10,274 nt of DNA from NCBI GenBank assembly GCA_030595135.1, contig JAUVDU010000031.1:1-10274 (forward strand). Direction: 5' to 3'. Below the pieces are notes generated by a model. It ran no database searches. It had not been told where the DNA came from and saw only the letters and a program-made list of their open reading frames with translations. Shown in pieces: positions 1 through 6,176 of this stretch (position 1 is its first letter; the number at the start of each line of letters is the position of its first letter). Position numbers and translations under genes: made by a program. The DNA is from Deltaproteobacteria bacterium (GTDB lineage: Bacteria; Desulfobacterota; Anaeroferrophillalia; Anaeroferrophillales; Tharpellaceae).

Positions 1-614
1 GCGAGAAAAGCGAGCAGAGAGAAATTTTTTCGCAAAGGCAGAACTCGGCTCGGGTCAATGCCTGAGGGTAGGTAAGCCGGGCTTCGGTTGGCGACGATAT
101 CATCGACCTGATGACGTTTTAAGTGGTGATTTTCGCCTAAAACTTTGGCAAAGTGGCGGCGTGTGATATTGTCACCGCAAGCTTCTATCTCGGCCACCGT
201 CAAAGGTTTCTTGAGCAGGAGGGAAGGGGAGTCCGGGCCGAAAAATTGATTGATGGACTCGACTCGATCCCGAACCAGGGCGGTTCCCCGGCCGGCGGCA
301 AAGAGAGTCTGAATAGTTTGCAGGAACTCTCGGTTTTTGAGCTGTTTTGGCTGAAAGTAGAGCAGTAGATGAAGTGAACCGACAAAAGCTGGACGTCGAA
401 AACGTAGAGTTAGTTCAACCCCGGGAACGACTTTGATGTCCGACTCCAAACCCGCTTGTAAGGCTTCGTCAAGACCCATTATGGTATCATGGTCGGTCAG
501 GGCCACCGCCTCCAACCCTTTTTCAGCCGCCTGCTTTACGACCTCCGACGGCGATAGCTCACCGTCGGATGCAGTACTATGATTATGTAGATCAGCAACA
601 ATTTTTTGTGACAT
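1..614 (-). CDS. PHP-domain phosphoesterase, TrpH/YciV-like (C-terminus cut by window edge)
   Basis: My translation gives about 204 residues from ATG at 614 and runs open off the left edge. It carries the metal-binding motifs of the PHP superfamily: DLHNHSTASDG (residues 8-18), TDHDT (40-44) and PGVEL (64-68). Further on, ITRRHFAKVL (about 150-160) matches the R-x-H-F/I-A segment of the TrpH/YciV branch. Characterised members of that branch are metal-dependent phosphoesterases; E. coli YciV (RNase AM) degrades short RNA 5' to 3'. The exact substrate here cannot be read from sequence. A ribosome site GAGAGGAA lies 4 bases before the ATG, and the gene starts 10 bases after the response regulator stop, so it is probably the last visible gene of that operon. 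PHP domains also occur in polymerases and histidinol phosphatase, but motif order and spacing favour TrpH. Confidence 0.85.
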   Translation of the reverse strand, partial: MSQKIVADLHNHSTASDGELSPSEVVKQAAEKGLEAVALTDHDTIMGLDEALQAGLESDIKVVPGVELTLRFRRPAFVGSLHLLLYFQPKQLKNREFLQTIQTLFAAGRGTALVRDRVESINQFFGPDSPSLLLKKPLTVAEIEACGDNITRRHFAKVLGENHHLKRHQVDDIVANRSPAYLPSGIDPSRVLPLRKNFSLLAFL

Positions 615-624
615 TAGATTCCTC

Positions 625-1956
625 TCAGGGTTTACGAATTTTATGTTTGTTGATTTTGTAGCGCAGGACGCGTTCGCTTAAACCCAAAGCTTCGGCGGCT
701 CGGGTTTGAATCCAATTGTGTTTTTCCAGGGCTTCAACTATGAGTCGGCACTCGATTACGGTTAGGTGTTCTTCGAGCGTGCCGTTACTGTTTTTTTCCG
801 GAAAGCGAACTTCGGCAGGCAAGTCAGCGGCCCGAATCATGGAGCTCCGGGCCAGGGTCGAAGTTCTCTGGACGATATGTTCGAGCTCCCTGATATTGCC
901 GGGGAAATGGTAACGGGCTAAAGTATTCAGGGCATCGGCGGAAAATTGGATTCCGCTTAAGCCATAGCGTTCAAGGAAAGCTGTGATCAGATCGGGAATA
1001 TCTTCACGCCGGCTGCGCAACGGTGGGATTTCGACCTCAATTACTTTGAGACGGTAGAAGAGATCTTCACGAAAAGTTCCGGCTTTAACCATTTCACTCA
1101 AATTACGGTTGGTCGCCGCCAGCAGCCGGATATCAACCTCAATCTCCTTCTCTCCACCCACCCGGGTAATCTTTTTCTCCTGTAGGGCGCGTAAGAGTTT
1201 GGCTTGGGTGCCAAGTGGCAGTTCGCCAATTTCATCAAGCATCAAAGTACCGCCGGAGGCGATCTCAAAATGGCCGCGGCGGCGTCCTGAAGCTCCGGTA
1301 AAAGCTCCTTTTTCATGACCGAATAGTTCTGATTCGACCAGGTTTTCCGGCATTGCCGCACAGTTTATGGCAACGAAAGGATGTTCCCGGCGTGGACTCA
1401 AGAGGTGCAGCAGCCGGGCAATAAGCTCTTTGCCGGTACCTGTTTCACCACTAATTAAAACCGTCCACGGGGTTGGTGCGGCCCGTCGTATAATCGAAAG
1501 CAGCTCGCGCATGGCAACGCTACTACCGACCAGTTTCAGTGGTAGTTCACGCTCTTGGTCGAGTACCGCATTCACCTCCTCGGCGTCACAGTCAACCATT
1601 ATCTCCTGTTCCAGGGCTCTTAAACGTTCGAGGAGATGGTTAAGGTCGACCGGCTTTTCAAAAAAATCATCAGCCCCCGAGCGCATAACAGTAACGGCGG
1701 TTTCAACCGCGCCATAGGCGGTGATCATGATGGTTCTCAACCGAGAATTAATCTCTTTCAAGGCGATCAGGAGCTCGTCGCCGTTGATATCGGGCAAACG
1801 ATGGTCGAGCAGGGCCAGATCGATATTCTCATGGTTTACTAAAGCCAGAGCCTGTTTGCCATCACCCGCCAAGCTGATAGTAAATCCCTGTTTTTCAAGA
1901 AAACCGCCCAAGAGCTCGCACTGGTCTTTTTCATCATCAACAATTAAAATATGCAT
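625..1956 (-). CDS. Sigma-54-dependent response regulator, NtrC family
   Basis: This 443-residue protein is a complete NtrC-type activator. The receiver domain (about 1-115) has the acidic pair D7/D8, phosphoacceptor D51, T79 and K101. The AAA+ domain (about 140-370) has Walker A GETGTGKE (170-177), the sigma-54 contact loop GAFTGA (217-222), Walker B ending LMLDE (238-242) and the R-finger region around LRSRREDIP. The C-terminus (about 400-443) is a Fis-type helix-turn-helix with the sequence AAEALGLSERVLRYKI. When phosphorylated such proteins oligomerise on upstream sites and drive sigma-54 RNA polymerase. The start lies 5 bases after the kinase stop, so the kinase is almost certainly its partner. 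No residue needed for phosphorylation, ATP hydrolysis or sigma-54 contact is missing. Its targets are unknown; a candidate sigma-54 promoter lies at 5965-5980. Confidence 0.96.
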   Translation of the reverse strand: MHILIVDDEKDQCELLGGFLEKQGFTISLAGDGKQALALVNHENIDLALLDHRLPDINGDELLIALKEINSRLRTIMITAYGAVETAVTVMRSGADDFFEKPVDLNHLLERLRALEQEIMVDCDAEEVNAVLDQERELPLKLVGSSVAMRELLSIIRRAAPTPWTVLISGETGTGKELIARLLHLLSPRREHPFVAINCAAMPENLVESELFGHEKGAFTGASGRRRGHFEIASGGTLMLDEIGELPLGTQAKLLRALQEKKITRVGGEKEIEVDIRLLAATNRNLSEMVKAGTFREDLFYRLKVIEVEIPPLRSRREDIPDLITAFLERYGLSGIQFSADALNTLARYHFPGNIRELEHIVQRTSTLARSSMIRAADLPAEVRFPEKNSNGTLEEHLTVIECRLIVEALEKHNWIQTRAAEALGLSERVLRYKINKHKIRKP

Positions 1957-1961
1957 AGTCT

Positions 1962-3599
1962 CTAATTTGGTAAAAAAATGTGCTGCCGCAGAACCCCGGG
2001 CTCAGCGGCTGCAACTGTGAATCGGCCATTGTGGGCCCGGATGATCCGCTCTACCATTGCCAGGCCAAGGCCGGTGCCGCGGGTTTTGGTGGTGAACCAG
2101 GGCTCGATAATTTTTTTAACCTCTATCTCTGGAATTTCAAGTCCGCCATTTTCAAAGATTAATTCAAGCTCTTGGTTGCTTTTTTGCAATGTGATTTTGA
2201 GAAATCCGCCTTCAGGTTGGGCTTCGAGTGCGTTTTTTAAGAGGTTTTCCAGGGCTTGACCGAGGAGGTCGGCGTCAGCCTGGATGGATCTGTCTGGTGT
2301 TGATAATTTGCTTTTTAGAGTGATCTCGATAGCCAACGTATCAGCTTTTGTCTGATAAAGGGCTATAATATCAGTGACCAGAGCGCTGATGTCCAGGGCG
2401 TTACGTTCAGGATTAAGGGGTTGGGCAAAGCGGCGCAGATCACCGACAATGCTGTCGGCCCGGCCGACGGCATTGCGCATAGCACTTACCAATGGGTCAT
2501 ATTCTGACTTTAAACCACTCTCCTCAATCTCTAAGCGCTGGAGACCGATACTGATGGCATTTAAGGGGTTGCGAATCTCATGGGCTAGGGCCGCCGCAGC
2601 TCTTCCTAATGCCGCATCTTCGCGTTCGCGGGCGAGACGTTGTTCATAGCGGCGGACATTTAATAAAGAGGCCAGTTGATAACGGTAGAGGAGCCAGGAG
2701 CAAAAACATCCAAGTCCCGCTAAAAGCAGGGCGAAAAGGAAAAAATCGCGCCAAAGACCCTGTTTTCTGGCCACTAAAAAATCTGATTTAAAACCGGCCG
2801 TAAGGGTCTGCCCGTTCATCGGCAGCCGGGCCTCAACTATCATTTTGCTATCTGTGATAATCTCTTTTAAGGGTTGTTGGGGAGATATTGGGGAGAGGTT
2901 TGTGGGCTCAAGACGAACGTAGGTTATTCCCGGTACATTGTTTAGGGTTTCAAGCAGTTGTTCAATGCCGACCTGTTTTTGCAGGGATTCGAGTCGTTGA
3001 GCTCCGAAACCGAGCCACATATTGCCCTCTCCCTCCTGTCGGGGATAAGAAAGGGTAAAAATATGGCCTTCAGTATGATGCGTAAAGCGGATCTGGTTGT
3101 CGATTTTTTTCAGCGAGATAGCGCTATAGTCGTTTTGCCATTGCGGTGGACCACTGACCCTTTTATGACCATCATCAATGGTGATTCCATTAAGACCGGA
3201 CTCTAAAGCCAGAGCCGTCAATTCGGCTTCGGTGAAAGGTTCGATCGCAGCTAGATAGTCGATAAAGCGGGCTGAATTAAGCATGAACGTACGGGCCACC
3301 GTTTTGACCACTGCGGCCGAGGCGATAGCGTTATCGGCGTTAAGCTGAATTACCTGAGCCAGAAGTTGGGTGTGTTCTCGGGTGTGGCGATAGAATGAGC
3401 GCTGTTCACGGTCGGCCTGCCAGAAAAAATAGAGCAGAACAACCAGGATGAGAGCTCCGAAGAGCAAGAGGTTGGTCAGCCATAAAGGCAGTTTGCGCTT
3501 TTCGGACGTTTCGCTTGCAGGCCGATTTTTCTTTCTCCTTTGAATTTTCCTGGCTGGGGAGGAAAACTCCGGCTCGTGATTTCGTTTAGCGTCCGCCAT
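1962..3599 (-). CDS. Membrane sensor histidine kinase, partner of the adjacent NtrC-type regulator
   Basis: From ATG at 3599 the protein has 545 residues. It has a basic N-terminal tail, TM1 (about 37-60), a periplasmic sensor region of about 220 residues with no domain I recognise, TM2 (about 285-306), a short coiled linker without clear HAMP, the H-box AHEIRNPLNAIS with H340, the N-box ENLLKNALEA (N456 in the core), and the G2 box GTGLGLAMV (508-516). The G1 region reads ENGGLEIP, so the usual Asp is absent; related kinases with an N-x-G G1 box exist. A longer frame begins with GTG at 3650, but it has no ribosome site and would overlap the upstream gene by 65 bases through a shadow of its Gly/Arg tail. 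The ATG at 3599 overlaps by only 14 bases and has GGGAAAGG upstream, so I prefer it. The stop is 5 bases before the regulator. Confidence 0.93.
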   Translation of the reverse strand: MADAKRNHEPEFSSPARKIQRRKKNRPASETSEKRKLPLWLTNLLLFGALILVVLLYFFWQADREQRSFYRHTREHTQLLAQVIQLNADNAIASAAVVKTVARTFMLNSARFIDYLAAIEPFTEAELTALALESGLNGITIDDGHKRVSGPPQWQNDYSAISLKKIDNQIRFTHHTEGHIFTLSYPRQEGEGNMWLGFGAQRLESLQKQVGIEQLLETLNNVPGITYVRLEPTNLSPISPQQPLKEIITDSKMIVEARLPMNGQTLTAGFKSDFLVARKQGLWRDFFLFALLLAGLGCFCSWLLYRYQLASLLNVRRYEQRLAREREDAALGRAAAALAHEIRNPLNAISIGLQRLEIEESGLKSEYDPLVSAMRNAVGRADSIVGDLRRFAQPLNPERNALDISALVTDIIALYQTKADTLAIEITLKSKLSTPDRSIQADADLLGQALENLLKNALEAQPEGGFLKITLQKSNQELELIFENGGLEIPEIEVKKIIEPWFTTKTRGTGLGLAMVERIIRAHNGRFTVAAAEPGVLRQHIFLPN

Positions 3600-4023
3600 G
3601 GCCGCCTTTCCCGCCACTGCGGCCGCCACCGGAACGTCGGCCACGGCCACTTAAACGTGAACGTACCCCGGTCGGGTCGTAGCCCCGGCCGTATGAAATC
3701 CGCACTGTCTTAGATGGGTTGTCGTTTTGTTTCCAGATTCGGATAAGATCGCCCTCTTTGAGGCGGGGCGGTAACTCTTGGTGAGGAACTTCCAGGTCAA
3801 TAGTAGTTTGTGAGATTTTTGCGGCCGTCGATTCTTGACTTTTGTCTGCTTGAGAGTTAGTGATGACGGTCAGGTGAATTTTACCATTGACCTCGACCAT
3901 GGTGCGGATGCGGCCGCATACCAGTTCCCAGGCCCGGGCTTGATTTGGTCGCCCGGCATCCAGGAAAAAGAGCATGTAGGCCCCGATGAGGCTTAATATG
4001 AGTATGTTAAACGACCTTGCCAT
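3586..4023 (-). CDS. Small exported or membrane-anchored protein with Arg/Gly-rich tail, function unknown
   Basis: This 145-residue protein has a hydrophobic segment at 6-21. A possible signal-peptidase site follows after the ARA at 29-31. A compact, mostly beta middle part covers about 32-115 and includes LKEGDLIRIWKQN, which is reminiscent of a small OB- or SH3-like barrel, though I cannot assign a family. The tail (about 125-145) is made almost only of Gly, Arg and Ser with a few Lys and His and is strongly basic. The start overlaps the end of the beta-barrel gene by 31 bases, and its 3' end overlaps the kinase start by 14 bases, so it is firmly inside the operon. A ligand-binding or envelope-associated accessory to the kinase is a guess from position. 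The ATG at 4023 has only a weak ribosome site, which suggests translational coupling. Confidence 0.72.
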   Translation of the reverse strand: MARSFNILILSLIGAYMLFFLDAGRPNQARAWELVCGRIRTMVEVNGKIHLTVITNSQADKSQESTAAKISQTTIDLEVPHQELPPRLKEGDLIRIWKQNDNPSKTVRISYGRGYDPTGVRSRLSGRGRRSGGGRSGGKGGHGGR

Positions 4024-5009
4024 AAATTGTGCCGATAGTCATCTTCGTTGATAACTGAATCTCTTTTGCTCCAGTTCCAGGCGCCTGAAATAGTCCAGCT
4101 GCCCCGTCGCCAGGAAGCAATAATTTCGGAGGTGTAGATCTTTTCCGTGCGCTCTTCTTTGCGGTAATCATATTTATAGGGAAGCCGTTCTCCGCTTAAG
4201 GCCCAGATAAATTCCAAGGTTGCGGTCGGGTGCCAGTTAAGATTTACGCCTAGGCCATAAGCTGAACGCTTTTCCGCATCAATTGAAGAGTGGCGGTGCC
4301 GCCAGAAAACTTCGCTGCCGCCATCCAGATAAGGGGTGAAGGCATAAAAAGCTTTAAGTGCAGTTGCGACCAGCCGATCACTGCGGTCACCGCTGTTATG
4401 GTGTTTCGGTTGTCCGGTATTATGTGGGTTAAGAGAGTTTTGTTGGTTTAGCGGTTGCTTCTTGTCGGTACTGCCATTAAGGCTGTGCCCGCCATTTCTT
4501 TGATTTTCCGGGGTGATTGTCCGGCAATAATCTTCCCAACTTAAACTAGCTTCAAACTCCAGATTCAGGCGGGATCCGGCAAACCAGATCAGGCGAGAGC
4601 CGAGGCTTAAATTGTCGAACTCGTTATCATCGACCAAGGGGTTGCGATAGGCGGTCAGGTCACTGAAAAACTCCAGGCGACAGGGTAGTTCTGGTAACTG
4701 GGTTGAGGTTACTACTCCGGCCCCAAGCTGCCAATTATCGTCAAGCCCGTCATAGAGTTGATAGTTGGCGAAACTCAACAGGGTAATTGAGGTGGATGGG
4801 TAATTTGGCAGCGGTAAAGTCCACCATATATTAATTTCAGCCTCAGTAAAAGCCGCCCCTTCAGAGCCCTTTTCCAGGCGTGGATTGTCATCATAGCCGC
4901 TGCCGACACTCATTTCGAGATCCAGTGCCCGGGCGCTGGTTGCCGTCAACAGGCAGATAATGCTTAAAAGAAGCAATCCCCGCCAATTCCATCTTTCGGA
5001 TCGTAGCAT
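3993..5009 (-). CDS. Outer-membrane beta-barrel protein, uncharacterised
   Basis: From ATG at 5009 the protein has 338 residues. A clear signal peptide (basic start, hydrophobic core 12-24, cleavage after ARA at 26-28) is followed by alternating polar and hydrophobic strands rich in Trp and Tyr. The mature protein begins LDLEMSVGSGYDDNPRL, the 'GYDDNP' opening common in proteobacterial outer-membrane beta-barrels. The last residue is an aromatic Tyr, as expected for barrel assembly. Residues 167-210 form a low-complexity Asn/Gln/His/Ser-rich stretch, probably a surface loop. An in-frame TTG at 5033 would give 346 residues but lacks a ribosome site and adds charged residues before the signal peptide, so the ATG is preferred. 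It is the first gene of the minus-strand operon. Fold is well supported; transport or structural role is not known. Confidence 0.8.
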   Translation of the reverse strand: MLRSERWNWRGLLLLSIICLLTATSARALDLEMSVGSGYDDNPRLEKGSEGAAFTEAEINIWWTLPLPNYPSTSITLLSFANYQLYDGLDDNWQLGAGVVTSTQLPELPCRLEFFSDLTAYRNPLVDDNEFDNLSLGSRLIWFAGSRLNLEFEASLSWEDYCRTITPENQRNGGHSLNGSTDKKQPLNQQNSLNPHNTGQPKHHNSGDRSDRLVATALKAFYAFTPYLDGGSEVFWRHRHSSIDAEKRSAYGLGVNLNWHPTATLEFIWALSGERLPYKYDYRKEERTEKIYTSEIIASWRRGSWTISGAWNWSKRDSVINEDDYRHNLWQGRLTYSY

Positions 5010-5061
5010 TCCCTGATTTCTTTTAAATCTCAATTAAATTGAAGGTATGTCGTAATTTATA

Positions 5062-5090
5062 TTTATAGCAATAATTCTAGGTTATTTCAG
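5062..5090 (-). promoter_or_regulatory. Possible sigma-70 promoter of the five-gene operon
   Basis: On the minus strand CTGAAA (5090-5085) and TATAAA (5067-5062) are separated by 17 bases. This lies in the AT-rich gap between the beta-barrel gene and the MITE at 5111. The -35 match is weak (4 of 6). A second TATAAA follows 6 bases downstream. Transcription would start near 5056, leaving a leader of about 45 bases. Confidence 0.3.
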
Positions 5091-5110
5091 GAATATATGC
5101 AATGAAAAAA

Positions 5111-5240
5111 GTAAAAATTCGGATAACCCGTAAATTCAGGGTACACAATCCCGATTTCCTGTGGAGAATCAGGTTATGTCCCCAAAATTTGCTAAAATCC
5201 ATCAATATTCGGTGCTTTTTTACTTACGCCGAATATTTAC
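5111..5240 (-). mobile_element. MITE copy A (IS66-like ends), 130 bp, with 8-bp target duplication
   Basis: The element starts GTAAAAATTCGGA and ends with a sequence whose complement is GTAAATATTCGGC, an imperfect terminal inverted repeat. It is flanked by perfect direct repeats TGAAAAAA at 5103-5110 and 5241-5248. Read on the minus strand it aligns without gaps to copy B (6047-6176) at about 85% identity by hand. It has the same internal hairpin: arms 5130-5145 and 5177-5192. No protein is encoded. It sits just upstream of the promoter region of the minus-strand operon and downstream of the glycine-rich gene. GTAA ends and 8-bp duplications are the signature of the IS66 family, so it is probably a non-autonomous derivative mobilised in trans; the family assignment is inference. 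Confidence 0.9.
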
Positions 5241-5261
5241 TGAAAAAATAGCTGCAACTAT

Positions 5262-5306
5262 TCCTCCTCCATCTGTGATCCTTTTAAGACCACGGATGGA
5301 GGAGGA
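5262..5306. repeat. Long inverted repeat (16-bp arms, 13-base loop)
   Basis: TCCTCCTCCATCTGTG (5262-5277) pairs with 5291-5306, whose complement is TCCTCCTCCATCCGTG, so 15 of 16 positions match. The loop is 13 bases. No T-run follows the stem directly on either strand, so it is not a standard intrinsic terminator. It lies 3' of the glycine-rich gene and next to MITE copy A, and may form the end of that gene's transcript. Confidence 0.75.
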
Positions 5307-5312
5307 GGGAGG

Positions 5313-5384
5313 CTGTCCGGGAAGGTGTAATTTTTTCGAAATAACGATGATTAGTTGAGGAGAAGAGGGGCCTCCCTCGGACAG
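5313..5384. repeat. Second, imperfect inverted repeat downstream of the glycine-rich gene
   Basis: CTGTCCGGGAAGG (5313-5325) is matched by 5371-5384, whose complement is CTGTCCGAGGGAGG. The core CTGTCCG is perfect and the arms differ by one inserted base and one mismatch. The spacer is 45 bases. Together with the 5262-5306 stem it makes the 27-base 3' flank of the glycine-rich gene (5384 to its stop at 5411) lead straight into a strongly structured region. The remainder of 5241-5410 holds no gene that I can see. Confidence 0.5.
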
Positions 5385-5410
5385 TCTTCTTAGAGCTGTT
5401 AGTTTAACTT

Positions 5411-5917
5411 TTATTCAGTAACCAGAGGGCAGATTCCAGTGCCATTGCAGGTTCCAGTGCCGCCACCGCCGCCGGCACCAGCACCACCTTGTCCCCGCCA
5501 GGACGGACGGCCGTCTTCGTCGCGCAAATCTACGGTGATGTCTTCGCCGTCGGCGATAATGATGGTTAGACTGACAGCAATTAAGCGGGATGTACCATCA
5601 CTGAGGGTGACTTCGACGACATCAATCTCAACTTCGTCACTAACTGCTGGTTTGAGCACCTCGATGCTGTTCCAGAACCCTAAAGGACCCATGCCATAGA
5701 CGGTTATAAGTTCATCACCGTTATCAACGATCAAGCCGGAGCCCGAAATTCCGGCATCGGTAACGAATCCTTCGATAGTACCTGCCGGGACAGCATCAAG
5801 CATTAAGCCGCCGCCTGTTCTTGCCCCAGCTCCTGCGCCGTTGCGAGCCCAAAGTGAAGTGTTGCAAAGAAGCCCGAAAACCATAACCAGGGTGATCATT
5901 AAAATACTTTTTTTCAT
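5411..5917 (-). CDS. Secreted glycine-rich protein, conserved hypothetical
   Basis: From ATG at 5917 the protein has 168 residues. A signal peptide (MKKSILMITLVMVFG, probable cleavage after LWA at 23-25) is followed by a Gly/Ala-rich linker, then a beta-rich core (about 45-130) with VYGMGPLGFWNSIEV (73-87), and the segment DLRDEDGRPSWR (130-141). The tail is nearly all glycine with two cysteines (C157, C163), which could form a disulfide. From memory, similar small secreted proteins with a 'VYGxGP..W.S..V..P' core and 'LRD..G.P.WR' end occur in Desulfuromonas- and Geobacter-like bacteria, none with a function known to me. Ribosome site GGAG (5924-5927) sits 7 bases before this ATG; the in-frame ATG at 5932 has none. 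It stands alone, between MITE copies A and B. Confidence 0.82.
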   Translation of the reverse strand: MKKSILMITLVMVFGLLCNTSLWARNGAGAGARTGGGLMLDAVPAGTIEGFVTDAGISGSGLIVDNGDELITVYGMGPLGFWNSIEVLKPAVSDEVEIDVVEVTLSDGTSRLIAVSLTIIIADGEDITVDLRDEDGRPSWRGQGGAGAGGGGGTGTCNGTGICPLVTE

Positions 5918-5964
5918 TTTTTTCTCCGTCATAAAAGTTTTTGTAAATTGTTGTCAGACAGGGG

Positions 5965-5980
5965 AGCAATCCCCCTCCCT
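5965..5980 (-). promoter_or_regulatory. Candidate sigma-54 (-24/-12) promoter for the glycine-rich gene
   Basis: Read on the minus strand, 5980-5965 gives AGGGAGGGGGATTGCT. GG and GC are exactly 10 bases apart, and 9 of the 12 specified positions of TGGCACG-N4-TTGCW match. Transcription would begin near 5954, about 37 bases before the ATG at 5917. The same stretch can also form a small hairpin, GGGGA-gcaa-TCCCC (5961-5974). A sigma-54 activator is encoded nearby at 625-1956. Confidence 0.35.
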
Positions 5981-6009
5981 CACGCTTTTGAGTGATGTTG
6001 TTAAAAGCA

Positions 6010-6023
6010 TGTCCGGCCGGACA
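6010..6023. promoter_or_regulatory. 14-bp perfect palindrome upstream of the glycine-rich gene, possible operator
   Basis: TGTCCGGCCGGACA is a perfect 14-bp palindrome in otherwise AT-rich intergenic DNA, 93 bases upstream of the ATG at 5917 and about 60 bases upstream of the start point predicted from the candidate sigma-54 promoter. Position and symmetry suit a dimeric DNA-binding protein. No second perfect copy was seen in the window; the half-site CTGTCCG also occurs in the inverted repeat at 5313-5384. Confidence 0.4.
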
Positions 6024-6046
6024 AGTTGTGATGAATTAAAGATGAC

Positions 6047-6176
6047 GTAACTATTCAGCGTAAGTAGGAAAGCACTTAATTTTGATGGATTTCAGTGAAT
6101 TCTGGGGACATAACCTGATTCTCCGAAGAAAATCGGGATTGTGTCCCCTGAATTTACGGGTTAGCTGAATAGTTAC
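6047..6176 (+). mobile_element. MITE copy B (IS66-like ends), 130 bp, perfect 13-bp terminal repeats and 8-bp target duplication
   Basis: GTAACTATTCAGC (6047-6059) and its exact complement GCTGAATAGTTAC (6164-6176) bound the element. Direct repeats AAGATGAC at 6039-6046 and 6177-6184 flank it. Inside, GTGAATTCTGGGGACA (6095-6110) pairs with 6142-6157 at 14 of 16 positions, and a second stem CCTGATT / AATCGGG (6114-6120 / 6131-6137) closes on a 10-base loop. It is the best preserved copy, which suggests it is the youngest. It encodes nothing. Its orientation is opposite to copy A and the same as copy C. Confidence 0.93.

Noticed and set aside
5161..5358. A 65-codon plus-strand frame reading MENQVMSPKFAKIH.
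   Set aside because: Most of it is MITE copy A and the inverted repeat at 5262-5306; there is no family similarity.
5940..6040. Cyclic-di-GMP (GEMM) riboswitch in the leader of the glycine-rich gene.
   Set aside because: The GCACAGGGCAAACC-like and GACGCAAAGCC-like blocks of that aptamer are absent; only a small hairpin is visible.
5111..6176. MITE copies A and B in inverted orientation around the glycine-rich gene as a composite transposon.
   Set aside because: Each copy has its own, different 8-bp duplication. A composite would show a single duplication at the outer ends. The same argument applies to copies B and C around the SUMF1-fold gene.
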